Translations under genes and position numbers: made by a program | In this document: one piece after another, positions 1 through 6,751 of the stretch | Layout: the number at the start of each line of letters is the position of its first letter | How positions within the stretch are numbered: the first letter of the stretch is position 1 | The notes under the pieces: generated by a model | Told to the model about the DNA's origin: nothing | Seen by the model: only the letters and a program-made list of their open reading frames with translations | The model's database searches: none | NCBI GenBank assembly: GCA_020832235.1 | Contig: JAFIEZ010000017.1 | Coordinates: forward strand, 1-64,000 | Direction: 5' to 3' | Length of the DNA stretch: 64,000 bases | Origin: Bacteroidota bacterium | GTDB taxonomy: Bacteria; Bacteroidota; Rhodothermia; Balneolales; HLUCCA01

Positions 1-11
1 TGATAAGGTGA
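1..11 (+). CDS. 3' end of a third T9SS-sorted secreted paralogue (partial)
   Basis: The first eleven bases read as the final codons L-I-R-stop. The DNA that follows (to about 250) matches, base for base over long stretches, the DNA just after the two complete secreted paralogues at 2526-3602 and 4759-5868, which also end in L-T-L-I-R. The window therefore opens at the very end of another member of the same family. Nothing can be said of its body. Confidence 0.7.
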
Positions 12-250
12 CGCAAACCTGAAAAAACCAGGAAACTTACCCTGATCAAGTGAGGTGAACTTGGATATACCCACAAACCTACCCTGATAAGGTCACGCTT
101 ACTTCTCAAACCGAACCATCCTCTCTGGCACACTATTGAACATGTGCTACCCAAACTCCATTTGAAATAACCTCCGCAAACATGGTATGCCTTCAAGCAA
201 ATCGACTACTCAGCTAGCGTTGAACGATATGGAGCATAATATTTAGTTAT
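1..250 (+). repeat. Downstream conserved element, copy 1
   Basis: About 250 bp of non-coding DNA repeated after each member of the secreted family (other copies about 3582-3800 and 5848-6060). It begins with tandem copies of the gene's own last codons: the terminal codons at 1-14, a degenerate copy at about 33-56, and a third at 75-98. A run shared by all copies follows (around 110-240: a 'cgaaccatc' block, then 'ctccatttgaaataacct', then 'catggt'). A toxin-antitoxin-like pair begins about 90 bp after it ends, as after the other two copies. Confidence 0.8.
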
Positions 251-338
251 TTGTTTAAAGATGCAAGCTAAAGAAATTTAGTCTCATTTGTTGCGAATGC
301 ACAGAATATGTATTATGAGTATATATATAGATACTCAA

Positions 339-575
339 ATGAATAAAACCCTTCTCAATAGAATTACGCGTAACGCTGAAATCTGCCATGGCAGACCAAC
401 CATACGTGGACTTAGGTATCCTGTGGACATGATTTTAGATCTAATGGCCTCTGGAATGACCCACCAAGAGATTCTTGTCGATTACCCTGATTTGCAAGAA
501 GAGGATCTTTTGGCTTGTTTATACTTCGCGGCTAAAATCACACATTCAAAGTCCGCTTTTAAAATTGCTCTATGA
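339..575 (+). CDS. DUF433 family antitoxin
   Basis: A 78-residue protein of the DUF433 family, small winged-helix-like proteins that usually pair with DUF5615 PIN-like toxins. The family core C-H-G-R-P-T-I-R-G (residues 16-24) and the following Y-P-V are present. The C-terminal half holds the G-M-T-x-x-E-I-L-x-D-Y-P-D-L helix pair typical of the family. I chose the ATG at 339 because it gives the usual family length; an in-frame ATG at 288 would add 17 residues with no family match. Its last four bases overlap the start of the next gene (ATGA), so the two are probably translationally coupled. The role as antitoxin is inferred from family and neighbour. Confidence 0.8.
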   Translation: MNKTLLNRITRNAEICHGRPTIRGLRYPVDMILDLMASGMTHQEILVDYPDLQEEDLLACLYFAAKITHSKSAFKIAL

Positions 576-925
576 AAGTACTTGTAGATGCTCAATTGCC
601 GAAAAAGTTGGCAAACCTACTTGCACTTAACTCCATAGATTCCATTCACACATTGGATTTGCCCGAACAAAATCGCACATCCGACAGTCGAATTAGCCAA
701 ATTGCAGATGAACAGGGAAGAATTGTAATCACAAAAGATAGCGATTTTCTGGATGGTTATATTTTGAATGGAAAGCCAAAATACATTTTAATCGTTACAG
801 TTGGGAACGTGAAAAATGCGGCTTTACTTGCTATTTTCGAAAAGAATATTGGCACATTAAAGCGTCTATTTAGACACCATAAAGTTATCGAGCTTACTAA
901 CGATGAGATTGTGGTCCATTTTTAA
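572..925 (+). CDS. DUF5615 PIN-like toxin
   Basis: A 117-residue DUF5615 (PIN-like, Mut7-C related) protein, the standard partner of DUF433. The N-terminal strand carries the conserved aspartate of V-D-A-Q-L-P (D6), and the I-T-K-D-S-D-F motif (residues 53-59) supplies two more acidic residues of a presumed metal site. Proteins of this fold are predicted ribonucleases; activity here is inferred. It starts inside the stop of the DUF433 gene. About 120 bp after its stop lies a long imperfect inverted repeat resembling an integron attC site, so the pair may be a mobile cassette. Confidence 0.8.
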   Translation: MKVLVDAQLPKKLANLLALNSIDSIHTLDLPEQNRTSDSRISQIADEQGRIVITKDSDFLDGYILNGKPKYILIVTVGNVKNAALLAIFEKNIGTLKRLFRHHKVIELTNDEIVVHF

Positions 926-1044
926 CCTACAACAGTAGATCAGTTCTTTGAGAGTCATCATAATATATATCGTTAATACTGGTCTCTAGAATAGTAGGTT
1001 CTTATTTTTAAATCATTCTTGGTAACTGATTGCTACGCTCGACT

Positions 1045-1155
1045 CGCTAACAACGGTTTCTACTTCGTGGCTTTCAGCTCGTGCTGACAGGTGCTTGTTT
1101 CGATACTTTAGCAGAGTTGGCATCCCCTGCAGTACAAACCGAAAGCCGTTATGCG
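1045..1155 (+). repeat. attC-like recombination site 1
   Basis: An imperfect inverted repeat of about 110 bp with integron attC architecture. The left end has a GCTAAC core (1046-1051) followed by AACGGTTTC. The right end reads GAAAGCCGTT and then GTTATGC (1148-1154). AACGG-TTTC pairs with GAAAGCCGTT except for one unpaired extra base, as in the extrahelical bases of attC sites. An inner arm CGGTTTCTACT also pairs with AGTACAAACCG. It follows the DUF433/DUF5615 pair at the distance expected of a cassette. No integrase gene is in the window, so the call rests on structure alone. Confidence 0.5.
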
Positions 1156-1178
1156 ACACGATTCGAGACCACTAATAC

Positions 1179-1556
1179 TTACTCATCCGGCAATTCAGAT
1201 AATTTAATTCGAGTATAGGCACCTGACTTTTTATCCTCTGGGTGTGGTTCAATCCCTAAAATTGTAATTTCCATACGGTTTGGACCATATGCCCAGTATA
1301 AACGACGTGCAGTTTTTCCTTGATCCAAATACGATTGCCATATTTTCATGTCATATTTCTTGGACAGTGGCTTAATTTCATGGGTTTTCAAACCGGGGTG
1401 TTTGGGATTTGCACTTAAATTCTGGATGGCCTTACCAAAACGGGTAAACAACTCCAATTCATCAGAGTTTAATGCATCAGACCTTTTCCTTTCCAGCAAA
1501 TCTTGCCAAAACGCTTCCATTTCCGGAATACCCATTCGAATAGTATAGGTAGGCAT
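1179..1556 (-). CDS. RelE/ParE-like toxin
   Basis: A 125-residue basic protein whose C-terminal half resembles the RelE superfamily: a strand rich in basic and aromatic residues (T-A-R-R-L-Y-W-A-Y-G) followed by I-T-I-L-G-I-E-P-H-P-E-D-K. The N-terminal half is helical and longer than in minimal RelE proteins, closer to larger HigB/ParE-like relatives. It lies directly downstream of an 85-residue acidic-tailed partner: that gene's stop codon abuts this gene's ATG. The pair runs antisense to its neighbours and sits between two attC-like sites, a common arrangement for toxin-antitoxin cassettes that carry their own promoter. The family call is by resemblance, not a firm match. Confidence 0.6.
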   Translation of the reverse strand: MPTYTIRMGIPEMEAFWQDLLERKRSDALNSDELELFTRFGKAIQNLSANPKHPGLKTHEIKPLSKKYDMKIWQSYLDQGKTARRLYWAYGPNRMEITILGIEPHPEDKKSGAYTRIKLSELPDE

Positions 1557-1814
1557 TTAGTCCAGCAATTTGTCTAATTCATCCAGATCCACAGCTTTGG
1601 ACGCTTTACCCTTTTTCAAGTTAGCAATAGATTGGTCAATCGTGGCTAACGTTTTTGCCGAGATTTCGTCCGGGTGTACTAAAACTCGCGGACTTAATTC
1701 GATGGTTCCATCATCTTTCTCGCGTACACGATAAAACATCGTTTTAGCTCCACGAAGGGTAATTCGCTTTTTGGCATCTAAGCGAGCGTCATATTCTTTG
1801 ATTGATTGTGCCAT
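1557..1814 (-). CDS. Putative antitoxin of the RelE-like pair
   Basis: An 85-residue protein. Its N-terminal part (A-Q-S-I-K-E-Y-D-A-R-L-D-A-K-K-R-I-T-L) looks like a short DNA-binding strand region of an AbrB/MazE or ribbon-helix-helix type. The C-terminal part is acidic (V-D-L-D-E-L-D-K-L-L-D), as expected for an antitoxin tail that wraps a toxin. It is the first gene of a two-gene minus-strand operon with the RelE-like gene at 1179-1556. I do not recognise a named family. The upstream DNA (1815-1920) contains 'atagccataagtgggatatcccacaatgaatatggctat', which holds the palindrome TGGGATATCCCA, a plausible operator. Confidence 0.6.
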   Translation of the reverse strand: MAQSIKEYDARLDAKKRITLRGAKTMFYRVREKDDGTIELSPRVLVHPDEISAKTLATIDQSIANLKKGKASKAVDLDELDKLLD

Positions 1815-1867
1815 GATAAATTGCTTGGAATGTAGTGTTTACAGTTGCAATATAGCCATAAGTGGGA

Positions 1868-1879
1868 TATCCCACAATG
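1868..1879. promoter_or_regulatory. Palindrome upstream of the RelE-like operon
   Basis: A perfect 12-bp palindrome TGGGATATCCCA lies about 55-65 bp upstream of the antitoxin start, flanked by an outer inverted pair (ATAGCCAT ... ATGGCTAT). Autoregulated toxin-antitoxin operons commonly have such operators; that role is inferred. Confidence 0.4.
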
Positions 1880-1936
1880 AATATGGCTATACTATCGTGA
1901 ATATATTATAGCCAGTAAAGCAAACATTTAAGTGTG

Positions 1937-2028
1937 GCATAACAAGGCGCTCCATGCTGACCGGTGGAAGTTTGGATGGTTTTGGTTAGATTCGAATACC
2001 CGGTAGCATAAACGCTGAGCCGTTACAG
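1937..2028 (+). repeat. attC-like recombination site 2
   Basis: The left end GCATAACAAGGCGCTCC (from 1937) is very close to the 5' side of many chromosomal-integron attC sites. Its first seven bases are the exact reverse complement of the right core GTTATGC of the site at 1148-1154. The right half reads GGTAGCAT ... CGCTGAGCCGTTAC (to 2026). ATGCTGACCGG on the left pairs with CCGGTAGCAT on the right with one unpaired base. Together with site 1 it brackets an 0.8 kb cassette holding the antisense toxin-antitoxin pair. Confidence 0.55.
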
Positions 2029-2085
2029 TGCAGTAGGTTACCCTAAAAACGAACAGAGGTAATTAATCCGTTCTTTTACACTCAT

Positions 2086-2163
2086 TTTTATAACGAGAGT
2101 AATTTTGCTCAATGTTTACCCATATCATTAAAACGAAGGTAAAGATTACACTCGTTATTAAAA
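2086..2163. repeat. Long inverted repeat in intergenic region
   Basis: Arms at 2086-2103 and 2145-2163 (TAACGAGAGTAAT against ATTACACTCGTTA) pair with two differences over about 18 bp, around a 41-base loop. A second, perfect hairpin (CCGTTAG-ttc-CTAACGG) lies at 2202-2218 with no following T-run. The stretch 1815-2525 has no convincing gene; it holds the palindrome, the attC-like site, these hairpins and the promoter region of the next gene. Function unknown. Confidence 0.6.
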
Positions 2164-2410
2164 CCATGTTTAGAGCAGATACCCCTTACAACGAACTCCC
2201 CCCGTTAGTTCCTAACGGAGATCTTGAAACGCAGCTTGTCCGTAGATTGTAACGGATGTGCCCCCCTCACAATAGCGCAATTGGCACTAACTATAGCCAT
2301 TACATTACATTCCTTTAGATGATACACAGCGTCGTTTTTGGTCGAAGTGTATAGAAATTTTGGAATACGTATCGACATCATTGTGATTCCGGCCAATTCA
2401 GATTAGATTC

Positions 2411-2525
2411 ACCCATCAAATCATGTATATTTTTGTTTAGTGCAATTTTAACTTGTCGGAAACCTTTTTTTTTATAGACTTATAGAACGACGGATTTCTC
2501 CCCCTTTTACTAATCAGCGCACCTC
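2411..2525 (+). repeat. Upstream conserved element, copy A
   Basis: About 115 bp before the ATG of the secreted paralogue, nearly identical to 4640-4758 before the second paralogue and, in its first half, to 6790-6870 before the subtilase gene. Shared landmarks are 'aaatcat', 'gtgcaatt', 'aacttgtcgg' and a T-run followed by 'atagactta'. Confidence 0.8.
2453..2482 (+). promoter_or_regulatory. Bacteroidota-type -33/-7 promoter, copy A
   Basis: TTG (2453-2455), 19 bases, then TAGACTTA (2475-2482), close to the Bacteroidota consensus TTG-N19-TAnnTTTG. The same two boxes with the same 19-base spacing occur at 4682-4711 before the paralogous gene, despite changes nearby. Transcription would start some 35-40 bp before the ATG at 2526. 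Confidence 0.5.
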
Positions 2526-3602
2526 ATGACTTCCCTGAAACGATCTTCCCTATTACTGGCAATAATTGTTGCCTTCATATGCATCCATAACAGCAACGTT
2601 TACGCCCAGTATTACGACCTATCTGTTGGTACCGAACGTTTTTTTGATGAAGATTCCTTTTCTGATGCCAGAATAAGAATTGATATAGGCGAAAATAACA
2701 CACGTGCCATCGAGAGGGTTATTGATGAAGTGGTAGTGGACGGAGTTACATGGGCTATCGTTGAGTGGACGAAGTGGACTCAAATTGTGCAACCATCCGG
2801 TACACACCTCATAATCAGTTCAGATACACTTTATTATCGAATGGATGGTTCAATTTTATACGAATACTCAAACGGTGCTGAAATACCGGTTTTCGATTTC
2901 CACATCGAACTCGGCGATTCCTTATTTACTCGTTTTCAGCCTTTTATGTCTGACAACCTGCTTCAACAGTTTCAGGAATTAGGGGATCGTGGAGGCGTAC
3001 TACTAGCTGACACCACCATTACGTTTCCCGGAGGGAGTCAGCTCCGTATGTTATGGGGAGATGGCACAGCGATAGATTGGTATCAAATACCGTCTGCGAA
3101 GGTATTTGTTGAAGAAATTTTGATCGAAAGGGAGGGATGGTTATACCCATACAATTCAGACAAGTCCGATGTGTATAATCCTTTTATGGCTTTTTTTCAT
3201 GTTGAAGATTTTGGCAGTCTTTACTCGGTATTCAATCATCGAGAAATGTTTATGTCAGGATTTAAATCACTGGATGGAAGAGCATTTGGTCGTTCTTATG
3301 AGGTTCCCACTTCTCTGAATGAAGTAAATCAGATTCCGGTAGCCCATATTTTGCATCAAAACTACCCCAATCCGTTTAATCCAACTACGCAGATTCGGTT
3401 CTCCTTACCGATGGAATCAGCGGTGGAGCTGGATGTGTACACAATCACTGGTCAGCATGTAGCTAACTTGGTGAGTGAAGTCCGCCCGGCCGGAACCCAT
3501 CAGGTTACCTTCGATGCTTCTGACCTGGCCTCGGGCGTGTACATGTACCGCATCCGCGCGGGGAATTACATCGAGACCCGCAAACTGACCTTGATTAGGT
3601 GA
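2526..3602 (+). CDS. T9SS-sorted secreted protein, paralogue A
   Basis: 358 residues. It has a signal peptide (K-R near the start, hydrophobic run, cleavage probably after V-Y-A at about residue 27), then a body of roughly 245 residues predicted to be mostly beta strand and matching no family I recognise. The C-terminal type IX secretion sorting domain of about 80 residues starts at Q-N-Y-P-N-P-F-N-P and ends K-L-T-L-I-R. The mature protein should be exported by T9SS and anchored or released at the surface. The N-terminal about 40 residues and the sorting domain are nearly identical to paralogue B (4759-5868), but the body between them is strongly diverged. The gene lies between conserved upstream and downstream DNA elements. 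Confidence 0.85.
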   Translation: MTSLKRSSLLLAIIVAFICIHNSNVYAQYYDLSVGTERFFDEDSFSDARIRIDIGENNTRAIERVIDEVVVDGVTWAIVEWTKWTQIVQPSGTHLIISSDTLYYRMDGSILYEYSNGAEIPVFDFHIELGDSLFTRFQPFMSDNLLQQFQELGDRGGVLLADTTITFPGGSQLRMLWGDGTAIDWYQIPSAKVFVEEILIEREGWLYPYNSDKSDVYNPFMAFFHVEDFGSLYSVFNHREMFMSGFKSLDGRAFGRSYEVPTSLNEVNQIPVAHILHQNYPNPFNPTTQIRFSLPMESAVELDVYTITGQHVANLVSEVRPAGTHQVTFDASDLASGVYMYRIRAGNYIETRKLTLIR

Positions 3603-3800
3603 TGCAATCTTGGATAAACCAATAAACTGACCTTGATAAGGTGATGCTCATTTCTGAAACCGAACCATCTATTCCGGCACATTATTGATTGTGTGTTACC
3701 GTAACTCCATTTGAAATAACCTCCACAAACATGGTGTACCTTCAAATAAATCGCCTACCAAGCTAGAGTCAAACGATTTGGAGCATAACTTTTAGTTAAT
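3582..3800 (+). repeat. Downstream conserved element, copy 2
   Basis: Second copy of the element found at 1-250 and 5848-6060. It includes two 24-bp copies of the gene tail: 3582-3605, spanning the real stop codon, and 3624-3647, 22-23 of 24 bases the same. A shared non-coding stretch follows to about 3800. The MNT/HEPN pair starts 80 bp further on. Confidence 0.85.
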
Positions 3801-3879
3801 GGCACTTTACACTTGTACCAGCCTGAAAGTTAAATTCCCGTTTCTTTTGCTATATTGATTGTAATGAAAAATTAGAATC

Positions 3880-4161
3880 ATGAATGACCTCGGACACATA
3901 AAAAAGAAAATCAGGCCAATCCTCAAAAAGTACGGCATCAAAAAAGCCGGTATCTTCGGCTCATCTGCACGAGGTGAGGCTGTAGTGAATGATTTGGACC
4001 TGCTTGTCAAAATCGATAAAAAAATCAGCCTTTTGGAGTTTATTGGTATTCAGCAGGAATTAGAGGATAAATTGGGAATGAAGGTGGATCTTGTTGAATA
4101 TGACGCAATCAAGCCTGCTTTAAAGGATGATATCCTGAGGGAAGAAGAACCTGTGATATGA
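3880..4161 (+). CDS. mntA: MNT-domain nucleotidyltransferase, antitoxin of MNT/HEPN pair
   Basis: A 93-residue minimal nucleotidyltransferase. The fold's signature is present: G-S-S-A-R-G-E-A (about residues 27-34), then D-L-D-L-L-V, the two metal-binding aspartates, and later K-V-D-L-V-E-Y. The stretch between G-S and D-x-D is one residue shorter than the usual G-S-x10-D-x-D. MntA-type proteins neutralise their HEPN partner by adding AMP to it; that is family knowledge, not shown here. Its stop overlaps the ATG of the HEPN gene by four bases. Confidence 0.85.
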   Translation: MNDLGHIKKKIRPILKKYGIKKAGIFGSSARGEAVVNDLDLLVKIDKKISLLEFIGIQQELEDKLGMKVDLVEYDAIKPALKDDILREEEPVI

Positions 4162-4502
4162 GCAAGAGAAAACCTGACGTCTATCTGCAGGATATTTTAG
4201 AGAGTATTGATCACATCCAAAGGTTTCTTGATGGCGTGTCTGAAGAGAATTTTTATGAAAATGTAGAGAAGCAAGATGCCGTTCTGCGCAGGCTTGAAAT
4301 TATCGGGGAAGCCGTTAAACATCTGCCTGAAGAAATTCGCGAGAAACACCCCGATATTCCCTGGCGACAGATTGCTGGCATGAGAGATATCATTATTCAT
4401 GAATATTTTGGCGTGACTTTAGGCATGATTTGGGTAGTTGCCACAGAAGATATTCATGATCTTAAAGCAAAAGTTGAAGAGATCATCGAATCAAACCAAT
4501 AA
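4158..4502 (+). CDS. hepT: HEPN (DUF86/HepT) ribonuclease toxin
   Basis: A 114-residue all-alpha HepT protein. The catalytic R-x4-H motif is intact as R-D-I-I-I-H-E-Y near residues 77-84, preceded by the family sequences R-L-E-I-I-G-E-A and I-P-W-R-Q-I-A-G-M. HEPN proteins of this kind are tRNA/mRNA-cleaving toxins controlled by an adjacent MNT protein, which here overlaps it upstream. The pair sits between the downstream element of one secreted paralogue and the upstream element of the next. Confidence 0.88.
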   Translation: MSKRKPDVYLQDILESIDHIQRFLDGVSEENFYENVEKQDAVLRRLEIIGEAVKHLPEEIREKHPDIPWRQIAGMRDIIIHEYFGVTLGMIWVVATEDIHDLKAKVEEIIESNQ

Positions 4503-4596
4503 TCGGATCGGCCATTAACCAGTGTTTCCTGCTGATAGGTATATGTTTCTTGCCGAACATTCATGATGATTGTCCGGCCGCAGAAACACCAAACCC

Positions 4597-4758
4597 TTAC
4601 ACGGTCAGCCAACGCTCCAGATAGGTATTATCTTTGAGATACCACCGAATCATATATATTGTTGTTAAGTGCAATTCTAACTTGTCGGAAATCTTTTTTT
4701 TTATAGACTTATAAAACGACAGATTTCGCCCGCCCCCTTTTACTAATCATCGCACCTC
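4597..4758 (+). repeat. Upstream conserved element, copy B
   Basis: Matches 2411-2525 and 6752-6870. It starts at 'ttacacggtcagccaacg' (also present at 6753) and runs to the ATG of paralogue B. Just before it, GTGTTTCCTGC (4521-4531) pairs with GCAGAAACAC (4581-4590) with one unpaired base. Confidence 0.8.
4682..4711 (+). promoter_or_regulatory. Bacteroidota-type -33/-7 promoter, copy B
   Basis: TTG (4682-4684), 19 bases, TAGACTTA (4704-4711): same boxes and spacing as before paralogue A. Confidence 0.5.
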
Positions 4759-5868
4759 ATGACTTCACTGAAACGAACCTCCCTGCTACTGGCAATGATT
4801 GTTGCCTTCACAAGCATCCATAACAGCAATTTATACGCCCAGTATTACGACCTCAGCGTGGGTACCGAACGGCATTTTTATAACTGTTACGGAGTTACAT
4901 CAAATTGTGATCTGCCACTACCGGGAGAACAAACGGTCGGTTTAGAGCGGGTTACCGACGAAATCACCGTAGATGGAAAGCAATGGGCGGTAGTAACATT
5001 CATGTTATGGCCAGATTTTTTTGAAAAAAAACCATCCTATTTTGTAGAAGAAAATGCATCAATCACAGAGAATCTATACCGAATGGAGGGATCTGTACTG
5101 ATTGAGTTTGTAGATGGAAATGAAGTCCCCATTTTTGACTTTGAAATCGATCCCAATCAGCCACTTTCCGAGCATTTCGCACCATTCCCTCGCGCGAATC
5201 CCTTTGATCCAACTCCTTATAATGCCGAGAACCTTGGGAGGGATTTCGAGCTGTCGTCGCAGGTATTATTAGACACCACAATCGCTTTCCCTGATATGTC
5301 ACAGCGCCGGATTATCTGGGCCGATAATCCACTGGAACCTGGTTTTGACGTCCCGGAGCATCTGATTGGGACGGTTTTTGTGAACGAAATTCTTTTTGAG
5401 GACATGGGGACGCTGAAAATCAGACAAACCTCGAATTACACGCCCTATCAACCCTATTTTTACGTTCAGGATACAGGTGTGATGTTTACGCCTATCAACC
5501 ATCGGGGCTACATCATGGTAGGCTACACATCTTCTGATGGTAAATCGATTGGCTGGCAAGTACCAGTGCCAAGTTCTATTGATTTTGGTGGGTCTGAACA
5601 TCCAGATAAAGCTGAGTTGCATCAAAACTACCCCAATCCGTTTAATCCAACTACGCAGATTCGCTTTTCCTTACCGATGGAATCAGCGGTGGAGCTGGAT
5701 GTGTACACAGTCACAGGTCGGCATGTAGCCAACTTGGTGAACGAAGTCCGCCCGGCCGGAACCCATCAGGTTACCTTCGATGCTTCTGACCTGGCCTCGG
5801 GCGTGTATATGTATCGCATCCGCGCGGGGAATTTCATCGAGAACCGCAAACTGACCCTGATAAGGTGA
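4759..5868 (+). CDS. T9SS-sorted secreted protein, paralogue B
   Basis: 369 residues. Signal peptide to about residue 27 (ending L-Y-A), an unrecognised body, and a C-terminal type IX sorting domain (Q-N-Y-P-N-P-F-N-P to K-L-T-L-I-R). Compared with paralogue A, the first 38 residues and last 85 differ at only a few positions, while the middle aligns poorly and differs in length. A few anchors persist (V-T-D-E-x-x-V-D-G, L-L-D-T-T-I-x-F, and an F-N/I-N-H-R element before the sorting domain). The DNA of the 3' block (5617 onward) is almost the same as 3351 onward in paralogue A, and this similarity continues past the stop codon. That pattern suggests recombination or gene conversion between copies. 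Confidence 0.85.
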   Translation: MTSLKRTSLLLAMIVAFTSIHNSNLYAQYYDLSVGTERHFYNCYGVTSNCDLPLPGEQTVGLERVTDEITVDGKQWAVVTFMLWPDFFEKKPSYFVEENASITENLYRMEGSVLIEFVDGNEVPIFDFEIDPNQPLSEHFAPFPRANPFDPTPYNAENLGRDFELSSQVLLDTTIAFPDMSQRRIIWADNPLEPGFDVPEHLIGTVFVNEILFEDMGTLKIRQTSNYTPYQPYFYVQDTGVMFTPINHRGYIMVGYTSSDGKSIGWQVPVPSSIDFGGSEHPDKAELHQNYPNPFNPTTQIRFSLPMESAVELDVYTVTGRHVANLVNEVRPAGTHQVTFDASDLASGVYMYRIRAGNFIENRKLTLIR

Positions 5869-6060
5869 CGCAAACTTGGGTAAATCCACAAACTGATCTT
5901 GATAAGGTCACGCTTACTTCTCAAACCGAACCATCCACTCTGGCACACTATTGAACTTTTCTTACCCAAACTCCATTTGAAATAACCTTCGAAAACATGG
6001 TATGCTTTCAAATAAATCGACTAATCAGGTTGAGTCAACCGATTTGGAACATCTCATTTA
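5848..6060 (+). repeat. Downstream conserved element, copy 3
   Basis: Third copy. It contains a 24-bp gene-tail unit at 5848-5871 spanning the stop codon and a second at 5890-5913, then the shared non-coding run. Similarity fades at about 6060, and the RelB/YafQ pair starts at 6153. Confidence 0.85.
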
Positions 6061-6108
6061 AAAACACATCAGATTTGATACTAATCATTCGAATTTGCCG
6101 TTGTATTT

Positions 6109-6126
6109 GTAGCACACATGTGCTAC
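6109..6126. promoter_or_regulatory. Inverted-repeat operator before RelB/YafQ
   Basis: GTAGCACA-ca-TGTGCTAC, a perfect 8-bp inverted repeat with a 2-bp centre, 27 bp before the RelB ATG. RelB/DinJ-family ribbon-helix-helix proteins repress their own operons through such sites; assignment is by position. Confidence 0.6.
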
Positions 6127-6152
6127 ATTTTGTTTAACTAATTCCATTTATT

Positions 6153-6416
6153 ATGTCGAACAAAACTACAACGGTACGGGCAAGACTCGAGCCGGACTTG
6201 AAAGAAGAAACCGAATTAATTTTCGAACAACTTGGGTTGAGTACAACCGAAGCAATTCGCATCTTTTTTAAGCAGGTTCAGCTTCAGCAAGGGTTACCTT
6301 TTGACTTAAAACTCCCAAACGAAACCACCAAAAAGGCTATTGCAGAGGCCCAAGCACGAAAGCAATTAAAATCCGTGGATTCTGCACAAGAAGTATTTGA
6401 CGATCTCGACATTTAA
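6153..6416 (+). CDS. RelB/DinJ family antitoxin
   Basis: An 87-residue ribbon-helix-helix antitoxin. The N-terminal strand T-T-V-R-A-R-L-E-P-D-L-K and the following helix (L-S-T-T-E-A-I-R-I-F-F-K-Q-V) are the DinJ/RelB DNA-binding unit, and the common L-P-F-D-L block follows at about residues 52-56. The acidic C-terminus ends V-F-D-D-L-D-I. The last base of its stop is the first base of the YafQ start (TAATG), so translation is likely coupled. An inverted repeat at 6109-6126 is the probable operator. Confidence 0.88.
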   Translation: MSNKTTTVRARLEPDLKEETELIFEQLGLSTTEAIRIFFKQVQLQQGLPFDLKLPNETTKKAIAEAQARKQLKSVDSAQEVFDDLDI

Positions 6417-6685
6417 TGAAAACTATTTCCAGAACAACCCGCTTTGAGAAGGACGTGAAGAAGATGAAAAAGCGGGGGAAGTCGTTTTCAGTTTTTAAGC
6501 AAGTGATTACAAATCTGGCGAATAACGAGATTCTTGAGCCAAAGTTTAAAGATCACAAGTTAGTGGGAAACTATGCCGATACCCGAGAGTCTCACATTGA
6601 GCCGGATTGGCTGCTTATCTACATCAACAACGAAGATGAATTAATGTTGGTCAGGACGGGTACACACGCCGACTTGTTTGGGTAA
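6416..6685 (+). CDS. YafQ family mRNA interferase toxin
   Basis: An 89-residue RelE-superfamily toxin of the YafQ type. It shows the F-E-K-D-V-K-K-M-K-K-R-G start, the D-H-K-L-x-G-N-Y-A-D-T-R-E-S-H-I-E-P-D-W-L-L-I-Y block (about residues 45-69) and the R-T-G-T-H-A-D-L-F end. The histidines and aspartate of the known YafQ active site lie in these blocks. Together with its antitoxin it fills the spacer between a downstream element and an upstream element of the secreted-protein array. Confidence 0.88.
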   Translation: MKTISRTTRFEKDVKKMKKRGKSFSVFKQVITNLANNEILEPKFKDHKLVGNYADTRESHIEPDWLLIYINNEDELMLVRTGTHADLFG

Positions 6686-6751
6686 ATTTAAATCGAGTCA
6701 TTATGGTGTAACACGCGGTTCATGCAGCTTCGCAATGATAATCGCCCCAGA

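Noticed and set aside
1984-2005. 'ggttagattcgaataccc' looks like a tRNA T-arm.
   Set aside because: No acceptor, anticodon or D arm fits around it; it lies in the loop of the attC-like site.
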